Part shown: piece after piece, positions 1 through 13,003 of the stretch
Numbering within the stretch: position 1 is the stretch's first letter
Layout of the letters: the number at the start of each line of letters is the position of its first letter
DNA from: Ulva prolifera
Taxonomy: Eukaryota > Chlorophyta > Ulvophyceae > Ulvales > Ulvaceae
DNA length: 64,000 nt
Direction of reading: 5' to 3'
Assembly: GCA_023078555.1 (NCBI GenBank)
Contig: CM041201.1
Coordinates: 930,713-994,712, forward strand
The notes under the pieces: generated by a model
Told to the model about the DNA's origin: nothing
What the model saw: the letters and a program-made list of their open reading frames with translations, nothing else
The model's database searches: none
Position numbers and translations under genes: made by a program

Positions 1-774
1 TTCCATAGAGCATGATCCAAGCCTTCGTCGGCATCCACACCGCTTCAGAGACTGGCGCTCCTGCTCCAGACGAGAAAAGCGCTCTTCATCCACTGTCTGC
101 ACAACCTCGTCCAATCGGGCACACAAGCTGGTTCCCACATGGTCAATGTCCACCTTCCGCTGCTCTCGCTCGTCCATGACTATGCTGTTCAAATTGTTTA
201 TGGCCCGTTGCATCTGCTCCAGTCCTGATTTGACAGTCTGCTGCAGCTCCTTGACTTGACCCGACACGTGATCCGAGAATTGTGCCAATTCTGTGTCCAC
301 GTGGGCTTGCATATGTCTTTCTGCCTCATTGCGCCGGGACACCTCCGCCTTGAAGTCCCTCTCCAACGTAGTGATGCTTTCTTTCAGCCAAGCGTACCGT
401 TCTTGTTCAGACATCCTCTTGTGCTGCAGACAGCATACAATACTGAACAACAAACAGTAGTGCACACTAGGGGACCAGATAGCAGAGGCTCAACGGGGGC
501 TAACATTTTTCTCAGATTCAAGATCACTATACAGCCCATTGAATTTTCCATGTGTGGTTTCGAGTTTGGTCGTTGCGTTGCCCATGCTTCCTGCAAGCAC
601 CACGACAGAAAGAACGTCAGCTAAAACCTGGGAATGTGTTGAACTGCAGAAAATTTTGAATGCTTTGAGATCTGTACCTCCTTTGGGAGAATAGCAAAGT
701 CGCGTAGGTGACGACGGGGAGGAGCGCAGTGGGCCCGTGTAGCTGGATTTGATGGTGTCATGCGTGCGACCCAT
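1..774 (-). CDS. SF-assemblin / beta-giardin-like coiled-coil protein (partial, 3' end outside window)
   Basis: Three exons on the minus strand join in phase: 774-678, 590-505 and 423-41, with introns GTACAG..TGCAG and GTTAGC..TGCAG. The next donor, GTGTGG at 40-35, leaves phase 2, and the gene continues beyond base 1. The first exon encodes a Ser/Pro-rich head with SSP and YSP motifs. The rest is a continuous heptad-like coiled coil rich in E, Q, R and L, including DLESEK, SEQERY, MDEREQRK and VDEERFSRLEQE. A Ser/Pro head followed by a long segmented rod is the hallmark of SF-assemblins, which form the striated fibres linking basal bodies to flagellar roots in green algae; giardins are the protist relatives. 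The assignment rests on the head and these signature segments. A generic coiled-coil protein is the main alternative. The start is the first ATG of exon 1. Confidence 0.72.
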
Positions 775-2724
775 TGTGCCTGTATTCAAAAATACGACAC
801 CATACAGAAATCTTCATAGAGCGGTGTCCTCCATCCGCCATGGAACACACCGTATCTGTCCATAGTGTTCATCGTTCAGATGATTTACGCTCCCGCGGAA
901 ATGGATATGTATGGATGGTCACGTACTCACTGTCTCTTGATAACAGCTATATGAGTGGCCGTTTGGCAACTGAGACCTCGGAGTCGTCGGCCTATGATAC
1001 TCTAAGCGGTCGCGGGGTGGTCACCAGCACCGCACAAGCGATATTTACGTGTCATACAACACCAACTGTCCACTAGACACTGTTGAGCACAGATTTTCAG
1101 TGTGAAAACCATTCCCATCCTGGCTCAAACGAGCCCCGGCAGGGCGGTGGCCAACGCTTCAGACTGGGCACCAATGCATGTGCATGTAGTTCGCACCAGC
1201 ACCACTTGGCGATCTGCTGCACGGTCCACAGTGCCACATACTGATACTGCATGTATGGTCGCAATCATCGGTGCTCAGTCCTGTAGATCTGTACCCTTGT
1301 ATCCACCAAGGCTTTCATCAAAACAAGTTGATTATGCACATGGGCCTGAAGGGTTACAAGCATAGGGGGACAGTTGCAAATTTGGAAGCAAACAGCTGAG
1401 ACAGTAATCGGACCCTGTGGACAACCAGTCTGGAGGATGTGAATTAGTCTCGTGCATGAGCGTTGCTGACACCTAGCATCGGTATGAACCGGTACCGTGT
1501 GGTGGTGGGTGCTGGCATGGTGACCTCGGGTGAGATGTGACGCATGTGCCGCGCCACAGCTGGCTAGCTGTGTGTGCTAACACCACAGCTGTGGCGCGAG
1601 CACACATGGCTGCGCTGTGTACGACGTGGTAGAATCTGAGGTAAGAACGTTTCTGGACGATGCAGAAACACAACAGGTGATGCGCCTGATGGCACAACAC
1701 GTGCCTATCCTGTTGGGTTCCCAGCCACAGTGGTTAGAATTCAAGATGATGTGGCACTGTCATTGTGCTCACCGCTGTGACTCGAACAGAACTTCTAGTG
1801 AATCTGGTGTGGCAGGTCCAAGCAGCCAATATCTGGATGTATGCTGGACTATTTGCTGACCAGGACAAGACAAGATGCACAGTACTTACAATGCCTGATC
1901 GGGCATCGCGAGTCTGTTCTTGCTGCGCTGTTTGCAGCCCAAGTTCTCACACATCAGGTGCTTAGACAGGTGGGCCTAAGCCAAGCCATTGCTGTAGCTG
2001 GAGGCATCACACACGTGGCTTCTCGACGTTCTGTGCTGCACTGCTTCCCCAAAATGCGGGATGGCAGCTGTGCTTGAACGCGGTGACGCCCACATGCTTC
2101 AAAAAAAATGAACAAACATCCAGGCTTGGAATATGCTTCGAACCGTGCAAGGCCGGTTGGTGCAAACCTGACCACGCCGTCATGGGAAGCATTTAGCGTG
2201 GGAATTGTCCACTGTCCTGAACAAGGAATCACTGATCAAGTACACACTGGTGATTGCTTGAGGCTTTGCTCAGATTGATATATGGGCGGCAACGTGTATG
2301 CAGTACCTGCAGCACACGAGCACGGTGTTCACTGCAGTAATTTGCCGAAGCACGACCACCAGGCCTGAAACAATCACATCAACTATAGTGTACCCCCCTC
2401 GCCATCATACCTGTGAAATGGCTACAGCTGTACACAGCACTGCGTTGCCGTTGACGCGACTGATCAGTCGATGCGCATGTCCCAGTGACAATGTTGACTC
2501 GGTGCACGATGTCTACAAGCGAATGCATGCGTTGTTGCAGAAACTAGCCGATGATGATCACTTCTGTCAAGGCCGTGGTCTGGTGAACTGTATCCGACCC
2601 GACCTGTTTACGAAACGCCGCAGTTGGCATGCCCTGCATGAACAGTCCGCACGGTGCCATCCGAGGCAAGCAGATCTGTAAGGCACCTCGTTTCAGTCCC
2701 TCGATCTCGCGTCGCTGTGCCACG
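775..2724. other. Intergenic region between divergent SF-assemblin-like and GNAT genes
   Basis: About 1.95 kb with no ORF that I can tie to a family or that joins neighbouring exons. Short plus-strand ORFs exist (for example 1841-2077) but lack flanking splice logic or recognisable motifs. The stretch must hold the promoters of both flanking divergent genes; I see no clear TATA element. An in-frame ATG at 2629 could extend the GNAT protein into this interval. Confidence 0.6.
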
Positions 2725-3456
2725 ATGGCCAGTGCTCCCACCGAAGTCCCTTCAACGCCTGCGGCAGAATTGGCGCAGAACATCGTCCCCGCAACTATCG
2801 ATGATCTGGAATCTATAGCACACAACAATGTCGTCATGGCAAAGGTGTGATGTTGTGCCAGTCATCTGGATCAGGTCCGCATGTAGGTCCTCCAAACAAC
2901 AGCGAGTCCTGCACAGGAGAGCGAGGATCTTGAGATACCGCCAGATGTATCCACGAAAGGCGTGAAAATTCTGCTAGAGACACCAGCAAAAGGGCACTTC
3001 TATGTCATCAAGGTAAACATAAATTCGTGTGGCGTTTTCCTTGCTCAGTGCCATTTCAAACACACCTGCAACATTGGGTCTTCCCGTTTGCAGGATCAGG
3101 GCAAGGTTATCGCACAGCTGATGATCACATATGAATGGAGTGATTGGCGTGCAATGGACATCTGGTGGATACAGAGTGTATATGTGAATCCTGCCTACCG
3201 GCGGAACGGCCTGTTCACGGCGCTGTATAACCATGCCCGGGAAGAGTGCAAGAAAGCCGGGGCTTGTGGTCTTCGCCTATACGCTGACATAGACAATGTT
3301 AAAGCTAACAAGACGGTGTGCATCCTGTCCGCTACAGGCATCATGCTGTTTATGCTGTACAGATGTGATGTTCCTGACCGGGTATGCGTGCAGTATGAAG
3401 CGATGGGTATGATTTCCCATTACAAGGTTTACGAAGCGCTCAACACAGACTATTAA
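2725..3456 (+). CDS. GNAT-family N-acetyltransferase
   Basis: Four exons join in phase 0 throughout: 2725-2844, 2917-3012, 3094-3315 and 3394-3456, giving 166 aa. The product has the GNAT fold signature: an N-terminal helix region (PATIDDLESIAHNN), the beta4 strand IWWIQSVYVNPAYRR, the acetyl-CoA pyrophosphate loop RRNGLF followed by a helix (ALYNHAREECKKAG), then LRLYAD and, across the last intron, the C-terminal YEAMGM-SHYKVYE segment. That last segment is recovered only when the intron 3316-3393 is removed. It should transfer acetyl from acetyl-CoA to an amine; the substrate cannot be told from sequence. An in-frame ATG at 2629 would add 32 residues rich in R and S that could be an organelle transit peptide; I kept the ATG at 2725 because homologous sequence begins soon after it. 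Confidence 0.85.
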
Positions 3457-4708
3457 TGTCTGTCAAGCTTAAACAAATGTGACGTTTTGGCGCCACCCTG
3501 AGAGTGCGCAGGAGTGGCGGCTCAATGTTGCCAAGTCAATTTGACTTGCTGCCAGTGGCCTCGATGAGAGCTTGGCCTAGATGCAGCGCAGGACATACGA
3601 CACGCCTCTGCGCATGTTCTACACAAGCGTCGATGATAAGTCAAGCCATTGGAGGCGTGCATGTTTGATCCAGATCCTGCTACATGTGTTTTTGGTTGCA
3701 TCACAGAGTAGGACACAGCTGCGTCGAGCCGAAATTAGCTCCTGAATTCTTCAGCCATGTTACATGGTCCATCATGGCACGACGCTCTGTTGCAGCTTCC
3801 CATTGCTGCTATTGTCGCTGTCTCACAGAAACCAGTATCGGGGTCACAAGGCCTCAGTCTGTGTTGACAGGCATGATGCACTAGTCACTGAGCGCCGTTC
3901 CGTGTACTTGGACATGCATACCGTATATGACCCCAATTGCGCGTTGGCGCTTTGGTCCCCACGTCTGTTGTCAGCAGAGTCTGGCCTGCCATACTTATGA
4001 TGTGTTGAAGCCGTTCGGATCCAGTTTGGCAAAATGTGCCGGTGCTGCATACACCGTCCAGCAGGCATCGCAATGCTTTAACGGTTTCACAGTACTAAGA
4101 ACACCACGAGGGCAAATTTCTCATTTCCCGTAAAGAGCATGCTGCACTGTTCACTTCTCTTTGCTGTACTTCTTTGGGGTCCGCTGTTGCTGGTCTGAAG
4201 TGTGCAGAGCGCGCCTCAGTGAGCTCACCATGCCCGAACAACACGGATGGCCATTTTGCTCTCCTGCGCGATATGCTTGCATGAGCTTGGAGATCGACTT
4301 GGCGCTGTCTTGTGGGGTCCACGAGGCCATCGTGAAGGGCAAGGAAGAAGGCCACTGCCCGCTGTCACAGCTAGATGGCAGCCTTGGTGATTCAAAATCC
4401 CTGGAGCTTCTCGAACCATATGGAGGCTCATGCAAATCTGGTGCAGAGCTGACGCAGTTGCTGGATTTTGTACGGAGTGCAGGCGTTTCGATGATCCTGC
4501 TGCTCCGACGGTGACTTGCATTCCTGTGTCTCGCTTTATCCCGGTGGCCATCGCCAATTCAAAGGTGAGACCAGCGATTGGCGCACCGACCTGAGCACCT
4601 ATGCATCAGCAATGTGACTTGCCACTGTGTCAGCTGTCGTCGGAAGCTTCCGAGTGATCGCGGTTGCAGTCGAGAACGCAGTTTGCGCTCCGTCTGCGAT
4701 TGTGCACC
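3457..4708. other. Spacer between GNAT and MSH3
   Basis: About 1.25 kb. Both strands are open over 4151-4557 (117 codons plus, 110 codons minus), but neither product resembles a family I know and neither shows splice-linked neighbours. I treat it as the GNAT 3' flank and MSH3 promoter region. An in-frame ATG at 4664 precedes the chosen MSH3 start by 15 codons. Confidence 0.5.
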
Positions 4709-7700
4709 ATGAAGGGAAGCAGGGCCAGCACCGGCAAAGCCCAATCGAGCATACAGTCATTTTTCTCATCTAAGGCTCGTAAAATTACAACGCCGTCGGT
4801 AGGGCCTAGCGGGACATGCCAGCATGTGTCAGACAAGACTGCTCCCGATCAACGGAACGCTCTCTCCTGCCAAGCGGACAAGCAGACACCAACGGCAGAT
4901 CAGACCAAAAGAAGCAGATCAGAAGATGACGTGGTTGTTGTTGATGAATCGAAACCGTCCGTGAAACGCCCAAGAGCATCCCAGCCACGACAAGATGTTG
5001 GCAGGGATCCGATGCGCCATGAGCTTGCAAAGCGCAAGTTCGCCATGCGGAGGCAGAAGTTGGTACAAGACAAGGAAGTTCCGACGATATCAAAAGGCTC
5101 GAAATTCACTCCGCTTGAACAACAGGTACGCACACGGATGCACATCCACTGTGTGTGCTGTGTGTGCATGCTCCGCTCTGGGCCGATCGAATGATGGGTG
5201 TTGCAGGTTGTTGAGCTGAAGAAGAAGCATCCAGGCATGGTCTTGATGGTGGAGGTGTGCTCTTGGGCCCTTCAAGGTGTCATGGACGGTCAAGCGCCTC
5301 GTGCATGTCAACGCTGTGCACACTGTGTGCACAGTAGTCCATGTAGATACAAGCACGCGCACAGGGACATGCAGCTAGCCTTCATATCTGAAACCAGCTG
5401 CCACGTTTATGCAGTGCGGCTACAAGTTCCGATTCTTTGGCGAGGATGCAGATGTCGCTGCCAAGAACCTCAACATTTACTCCTTTGCTGACCACAACTT
5501 CATGACCGCAAGCATCCCGCTCTACCGCCTGAGCTGTCACGTACAGAGGCTGGTGAGGAAAGGCTTCAAGGTAGCTGTGGCAAAGCAGGTGGGTTGCTGC
5601 CGCTGCACCCGCATTGCATCGAACTGGATAGATGGGCAACACAGATGGGCTTCCCAGAGACCCCGTCCAGTCCCAAGGCACAGATATTCAGGGACAGGCT
5701 AGCCGCTTGTGGCTACGAGACTGCATCTGTGCACAAATGTACAGACATCAGCGGCATCTGTGGCTCGCATCTATCACACAGTCCATCCGCATGACATCAA
5801 CACTGGCTGTGCCATGGGGCTGCTGCTGCCACCATCTCACCGCGACTCGCAAGGCACAAAGTATCATGTACTGGCTCAAACCGCACATGGGACTCCAGCT
5901 CAATGCATCAAAGCCTTCAGAGAGTCTCATCTCTTGGTGCAGATGGAGACAGCAGCTCTCAAGGCTGCCAGTGATTCACGGAACAAGGTCTTTGTACGAA
6001 AAGTCACAGCTATATACACCCCAGCGACTCTGGAGGCCGGAGTGTTTGCAGACTCTGTGGTGGATGATGCGGAGGACGAGCAGCCTGCTGACGTCACACC
6101 ATCCTACCTCTTCGCTGTCTCCGAGAGACAGTCCAGCGGTAATCAGACAGGTGCAGCTACCCACCTATCAGACCAGCTAGGCTCTGTTGCTGTCAACCGA
6201 GACAGTCAAGAAGCTGTACAGGACATATCTTATACATCTGTTGTCCACCGCTTCACACAGTACTGTACAGGCTGCGCTGCAATGTAGTGGACCCTGCAGT
6301 GTTGCGTGCAGCTGTGATTCGTATTCCCAGAGGCACGGCAAGTTGCATTAGGGCTCCTCATGTGCCAATTATCGGATCAGAAGGAGCCTGTACAGCAGCA
6401 GCGTCCTCTGCCGCTATGGCTATGATTCTGGCCATCTATCTCGCATTTCGAAGCCCACGATCAGTCGCAGCCAGCTTCGTTATTGCACATTGTCCTTCCA
6501 ATCAATGCAGGGGGTCCCTGGAGGTTGACCTTGACATGTTGATGCACACTAGGTGCTGGTCAGACTTGCAATTGCAGGAGTGCTGTGCTCCATCACCATC
6601 GATGGCCTGTGTGAGGTGAACCAATGAGCGCTCTGAGTCTGTGTGATCATGTTCAGGTGGCGTCACGTTCACTGCAGTCGAGCCTGCCTTCTCCACGATC
6701 TGGTGGGGCAGCAGCGATGGCCACGTCGCAAGCAGCACCCTCGAGAGCATGCTCATGTACTTCCAGCCGAAGGAGATCCTCGCATGCGGTGCCACCTCTC
6801 CGGCCGTGCAGCGAATGCTCAAGGCGTTCGTGAGTACCAACGGTGGCACGACTCTGGAGGAAGTCGATGTGAAGGAGCAATCCCCAGCTGCAGCCGCTCA
6901 GGTGCATCTCGCCTCGAAGTATTTGCTGCGCTCATTTTCTGCCCAGGACAGAGCCTCTGACAGATTTGTTTGTGTACGAGGCGGGAGCTTGAGTTTCCTG
7001 CTGTTTTCTTGTGCAGAGTGTTGCCTCAGATCCGTACACTCGCCACTGCTTGACCAAGACACTGTGCACCAATGTGCTATCCTAGACAGAAGGAACGCAT
7101 CGTACAGACCAGCTTGCATTCAACACGGCTGCCCACCTGAACCTCCTTTCCCGCTCAGTCTGGTCCTTGCACTGTGAGGTCCGTTCTCCATCCTCTACAG
7201 CTGAGGCCGCACCTCTATTGTCGATGGCATCCCTGGCGATGGAGGCGGGAGGTCAGCACACTGCACAAGCGCCCGTGTATGCATGCCTGCACGAGCGCAC
7301 CCCACCATCAGCCCATTAGCAGCAATGTGCCGCAGGAGCTCGTCGGCATGTTTACCAAAGGCAGCCAGGCTGCAGACAGCATCGCCGATGCGGTCCCGAC
7401 CCTGCCTGTTGGCGCTGTGGAGTGCATGTCCGCCTCCTTCGCATACCTCAAGTCCCTCGGCCTGGAGGTATGGAACGAGGTCGGCCTGAAGCTGCAGTCT
7501 GTCGAGCAACCGGGGGTGATGACTCTCAGCAGCAACGCCCTGTCCAACCTCCGAGTGTTTGTCGGTGCGTGCTGAGCCTCCAGAGTGGCGGCGTAGGTGT
7601 TGCATGGTGGCCATGCACATGCCTCATTGCATCGGAGTGTTCGACAGCACCACTGCTGGATGCTTGGCCACTTACAGCGATTCGCAGCAGATCGTTCTTG

Positions 7701-10700
7701 CTGGCATGCTGTCAGCGACACGGGTGTGAGGCAGTGTTGGGTCATCGGGCCCGATCACACAGAACAATTCCGAATATTCACACCTAATTTCGGGGTGACA
7801 GCCCTGGAAATGCTGCAAAGCGACCCAACACAGGCGTGAGCTAAGCTGCTCTATGGAAGCGCAGGTGATGATGGCCTGGCCAGCTCATCATTGTTCCGCC
7901 TGCTCTGCCGCACCCGGACGCAGGCTGGGGCGAAGCTCTTCAGGCAGTGGCTGGCGAACCCGCTGGTGGATGGCTCCGCGATTCGGGAGCGCCAGGACGC
8001 TGTGCAGAGCCTGTTGGAGGACGTGGACCTCTTCAGCAATGTTCAGGAGGTGCACGTCTGCTTGCTGCCGAAAATCAACGTGTCCATGTGATTATGAATG
8101 CTGCACATCTGCTCCACGGCTGATCCCTGGCTGCATATATATCATCTATGTATGTTATACATACGACATCGATGCTATTGACACATCCAATATGCGATTG
8201 CACTGAGAAACGTGTTCTTGCTCATGCCTCATCTCACGCCAACGGCTCTTGCTGAAGGCACTTGCAGGCGTTGCGAGCGTGCCTGAAGTAGCTTCTGCGA
8301 TGTTGGTCCATTTTGGCGTATGCACATGCAGGCGTTGCAAGCGTGCCCAGACGTAGACCGTTCAATCGGTCGCGCATTCCTGAACCGCATCAAACCATCA
8401 GAGTTCTGTGTAGCAATGACTGTCATGAGCGGCCTGCCTGCCAAGCTGATCGGCTCTGCAGATGGAGTCGGTGCTGGCAAGCGAGGCATCGAGCAGGTCC
8501 TGCCAGGCGCTTCCCTCCTGCTGCAGAACTGCCTCCAGTCGATATGTGACTCTGAGGTGCGTTGACATGGTGGATTCGTGCGTTTAGCATCGACTCATGA
8601 AGTCGATGTGTGTAAAGCACACACACAGCCTTCACCAACAACACGGCTTGCGTTCCTGCCTGTGCTGCTGAACATTCCGCCATCGCAGCATCAGGCGTGT
8701 TGCACCTGCTGTCAGGGCAGACCCCAGTATCATGCCTCAGGATATGCAGTGATATGTTCACGTGTAGTCAGGATGCTTGCAGCACCACAGTGTTCAGAAG
8801 CGCCATGCAGATTCGATCAGTGGCTGCATCAACGCCATCGGGTGTGTTGACTGCAGATGGTGAAAGCAGCAAGGGCACAGCTGGCGCTGCTCGATGCAGC
8901 TGCAGCAAAGGAGAACAACTTCACCAACATGTTCACTTCAGAGGCGGACTTCCCAGAGGTCTTCCAGTGCCAGCGGGACCTGAAGGCCCGCGAGCAAGCA
9001 CTGCAGGACCTCCTGCCCGCGCTGGCACAGGCAGCCCGTGTCCACAAGGTCACCTACACATCGATACTAAACCAGGTGTGACATACTCGCCTCAGCGATC
9101 CTGTTAACATGAATACTACCTTTCACTCTGACGGCTTTCACTCTGACGTTGTGCCCTGCATGACCTCATCCTCATGGCTAATTTATGAAAAATCTTTACT
9201 TTGCCAGAGAGTTCCAGGCGGCCCCAACTCAGCAGAGCTGCGGTGACGGTGCAGGGCGACTGTCTTGTCGAGCTCCCCACGGACCTCAAGGCGCCTGCCA
9301 CGTGGGAGAGGATCTGCGGGACGAAGAAAGTCAACCGCTACAGACCACCAGAGGTGGCCGTGGCCATGGCTGAGCGCGACCAGGCGTCCGAAAAGCTGCA
9401 GGTGCGTTCCACGGCTTCTTGGACCTGCTGTGCTCGCTTTCCGCCCCAGTTACCCGATTTGCCATTGTCAAGTGAAGTGAATCTGCATTTCCTGAGCCGT
9501 ATCCTGAAAAGGGCATTGACAACTCCAAGTTCACGGGACTACGTATGCTGAAGGGGTAAACCACCTCCAGACGACCGTACGCAACTCACAGGGCCTCCTC
9601 CTGTGCTAAACGAGGTGGTCACGCACGGCCGTTTCGATTCCCCAAAGCACACACAGAATCGAACCGGGAAAGCTTGTACACCGGGATCCCTTGAACACCG
9701 TCCTCAACCCATTGTCTCGGCTTGTACATAGAAACACGTGGCTGCAGCGGTGCTTGTGAAAGCTTATCTGTCCGCTCAATAGCTGCCCTCAAGGCATCTC
9801 CCAAGACCTGCTGCCCTGGATCGTGCCTGGCCCCGTGCCTCTGCTCGGCGTCTCTCATACAGGGTCTGTCTCTCACGATCTGCCGCAACAGCCTCCACCC
9901 CCACATGCGTGTGCATCAACGCGACGATGGTGTGGATCGACTGTGCGTTTGAACCCCCGGACCATCTATAGTCCATACAGTTGTCCCGTCCCGCGGAAAC
10001 GCTCACCTCTGTCACACGCCGCGGCATGCCCGCACCGCCACGGTGCGCATGCAACAGTGCTTGGTCACAGCAGCGTCTGGTCACAGCAGCGGAGTTGTTT
10101 CTGGCTATGAAGTCCTGTGAAGTCCCTACTCGTGCTCCCTGTGCTCTGGCATTGTGCCTGGGACACACACACATGTCACACAGCCTACTTGCGGCCGCCG
10201 ATCAACCGCAGCCTGAATGCGCAGGCACAGTGCAAGCACTCCTGGTCAGAGCTGCTCAAGCGCTTCGGGCTGCTGTGCCTGATGTTCCGGGCCGCGGCGC
10301 ACGCCCTCGCCACCCTCGACTGCCTGCAGTCCCTCGCCGCCGGCGCCTCCGCCCCCAACTGCTGCCGCCCAGCCATCCTCGACGATGACTCCCCTGCTCT
10401 GATACAACCCCCCCGCGGCGGAGCTTCCGGCGCGACTGTCAGTCCGGGCGAAGCGCAGGCGGATACGCCGATGGCTGATGCGGGGTCGGAGGGGGGCCCG
10501 GCCGCGGAGGCCGCGGCGGCGGGGGGGTGTGCGGAGGGGGGGCCCGGGGAGGCGCTGATCGACGTGACGGCGGGGCGCGCGCCGCTGCTGGACGAGGTGC
10601 TGCCGCAGGGTGCAGTGCCGAACGACGTGACGCTGCGGGGGAGCGGCCTGCGCGCGATGTGCATCAGCGGCCCTAACATGGGCGGCAAGAGCTCCTACAT

Positions 10701-13003
10701 GTGCCAGGTGCGCCACGCTGACGTATGCACTGTCAGATGCTGTCCGATACCTCCGCAGCGGGGTGTCTGCCGAGATATCAGCAGTACGTGGCTTGGCCGC
10801 GGCTCATACATGGCGTAGGCATGGCCGTGGTTGGGTTGGGCGGTTCTCCGTCCTGCACAGCAGACGAGGTCACGCATCTGCATTGCAGTGCCGTTGTGCC
10901 GGCTTCGGCGCAGCAGTGCTCTGGCTCCTCCGAATATTCAAGCGCGTCTGTGACCTGTCCGGCTGCCGACCGTGCCAGCGACCCCATTCAGGAGCTCCGG
11001 CGCCATGCAGGTGGCGCAGCTGGTGCTGATGGCGCAGGTCGGCGCGTGGGTGCCGGCTGCGGCGATGCGGCTGCGGCCCGTCGACGCGATCCACACACGC
11101 ATGGGCGCCCACGACAACATCCTGCAGGGCCGCTCCACCTTCCTCGAGGAGCTCATCGACGCCTCGCGCCTCCTCGCCGCCTCCACCCCCCGCTCCCTCG
11201 TGCGCCGCCCCGCCCTCCCTCCGCTTGCACTTTTCTTGTTGTGACCCCGTCCAAGTTCTTCCGGCTGCCAAAATTTGATGCATGCTTGCCGCAGAGAGCG
11301 CTTCGGTGCGTATGTGCAAATGCGCCAGTTGCAATTTGGTCCCGGATCTGGCAACAGCTGCCCCTCAGGCACACCTACGCCTCTCATTGATGCGATGTGA
11401 TTCGTGTTCTTCCCGTCCACCTGGTCCGGTGCTGACCGCATCCGCAGCATCGCGTTCGCTCCTCAGCAGGGGACCTGTGCAGCAAGACAGCGTAGCGGCC
11501 ACAATTTGTGGGTAGATCACCCCATAATCACCCCGAGATCGACCCAGAAAACATTCAATTATGTAGGTGATAAATCGGCGATATACAGCGACCCGGCGCT
11601 GCTGTGCAGGTGATCCTGGACGAGCTCGGGCGGGGGACGTCGACGCACGACGGCGTCGCGATCGCCTGCGCCACGCTCGAGCACCTCGTGCACACCACCC
11701 GCTGCTGCACGCTCTTCGTAACGCACTATCCTGAGGTGAGCGCCCCAGCTGCCGCCACGGGCACGCGCCGCCATCACTCCCTGCCTGAGCGGCACATGGC
11801 ACCGCAGCATGCAGTGTTGCTGTGGGGAGAAGCATGGCGAATTGTGAATATCTTGTGTGTGAACTGACTCACCGGCTGGGTACACGGTGCCGCTCACACT
11901 TCTGTGGAGTGTGGAGCGTATGTATGCATGAGCGAGCCCTCGGCAGGCTATGTCCGTATGCACCTGCAGTCCCTAACCATGTTGGCGCAGGAATCATCCA
12001 TGAGTTGCGCAGAATGCGGCCGTGTGTGCAGGTGTGTGCGGTTGCCGACGACCTGAAGCCACATGGGGGGTCCTTCCACATGGGGTACAAGACGTCCGCC
12101 TCGTGGGACCTGCAGGGTGGCTTCAAGGGCAGGCAGTCGGACACGGGAGCCGCCGAGCCTGCGGCAGACAGTGAGAACCGCAGCGCCGCAAACAACTGCG
12201 GCGAGGCCTCGGCACAGCCCGGCCATGACAGAGGGAAAGGTGCCGAGGCACAAGAGGCTGTGGAGGTATGTCGGACTCTTCCTGTTGCACTAGTTGCAGT
12301 TCTGCCTGATGCTGCACAGGCTGTGGAGGTATTCTAGAGCAATGAAAGAGTCAATCCTGTTGCTCTGATCGCAACCCCTCCTGAGGCGGTCTGACTAGCA
12401 CTAGCTGAGCTGCAGATTACTCGAGATTCAGATTGCACTACTGCAGTTTGCACTGGATGCTGTGCATGAGGAACACATCTCAAAACATCACTGCACTCGA
12501 GCATGGCTTCGAGGCAGCGCAGCACTGCCAATTGAAATTTGCGCTCTCAGCGGTCCAGTCATGGCAGGTCCAGTCAGGGCCGCCTGCCGGAGGCGTCTGT
12601 CGTGTGATGTGATGGCAGCATGCGGCTGACCACCTGCGCTGTGCAGGTTCCAAAGATGGTGTTCCTCTACAAGCTCGCACCTGGACCGGCAGGGGCTAGT
12701 TTTGGGCTAAACGTGGCGTTGATGGCAGGCCTACCGCCGTCTGTTGTCGCCCGGGCCTCCACCCTTGCAAGCGGTCGCCTGTGCCAAGGACGGGCGGACC
12801 ACAGTGGGGTGGCACTGTCCGAGCAGGAGGCTGCAAACGGAGATTCGGCGACCACGTGTCGGCGCGCAGCAGATGTGCTGAAATCGCATTCTGCACTGGT
12901 GTCTGCTTTGCGGGATGTGATGAAGGCTCAACCTGATCAGAATGCAGAAAGCTTCACCGGCCTGCAAAGCAAAGTTAAGCAAGCGCTAGGTTCAGGAAGT
13001 TGA
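4709..13003 (+). CDS. MSH3: DNA mismatch repair protein MSH3
   Basis: Fifteen exons: 4709-5125, 5207-5254, 5415-5588, 5943-6150, 6657-6901, 7336-7564, 7865-8049, 8332-8556, 8857-9075, 9210-9401, 10225-10707, 11011-11199, 11610-11735, 12032-12265 and 12647-13003. Phases agree at every junction, giving about 1176 aa. Order of parts: an N-terminal PCNA-binding PIP box (QSSIQSFF, residues 12-19) in a basic tail; the mismatch-binding domain ([33 protein letters not shown]); the connector, lever and clamp domains; then the ABC ATPase with Walker [10 protein letters not shown] (about residue 863), the TRMGAHDNI segment, Walker B/signature [12 protein letters not shown] (about 942) and FVTHYPE. MSH3 pairs with MSH2 as MutS-beta, which repairs insertion/deletion loops. 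The motif usually read GRHPV before Walker A is GRAPLLD here, preceded by an Ala/Gly-rich insertion. The start of exon 10 is the least certain border. A TGTAA signal lies at 13031. Confidence 0.95.
7732..7833 (+). mobile_element. 102-bp hAT-like MITE, copy 1 (MSH3 intron)
   Basis: Begins CAGTGTTGGGTC and ends GACCCAACACAG, an inverted repeat with one mismatch. Flanks are GTGTGAGG and GCGTGAGC, agreeing at 6 of 8 positions. It is in the same orientation as MSH3, and its right end lies 31 bases before the exon start at 7865. The internal core CCGAATATTC is shared with the three other copies. Confidence 0.8.
9468..9714 (-). mobile_element. SINE-like repeat, copy A (MSH3 intron 9402-10224)
   Basis: Read on the minus strand, it starts with CAATGGGTTGAGGACGG, holds the Pol III B-box-like word GGTTCGATTCT, the segment GGAATCGAAACGGCCGT, and the shared word AGGAGGCCCTGTGAGTTGCG. 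It ends in a GTATCC..ACTTCACTTG tail. It is closely similar to 41430-41693 and, in part, to 27531-27700. Internal promoter words plus a tail of short repeats fit a tRNA-derived SINE. It lies antisense to MSH3. Confidence 0.6.

Noticed and set aside
1841..2077. 78-codon plus ORF as an exon
   Set aside because: Reads somewhat like protein, but no neighbouring exon or motif supports it.
4151..4557. Overlapping 94-117 codon ORFs on both strands as a small gene
   Set aside because: Neither strand gives a recognisable protein or splice-linked exons; kept only as a note in the spacer entry.
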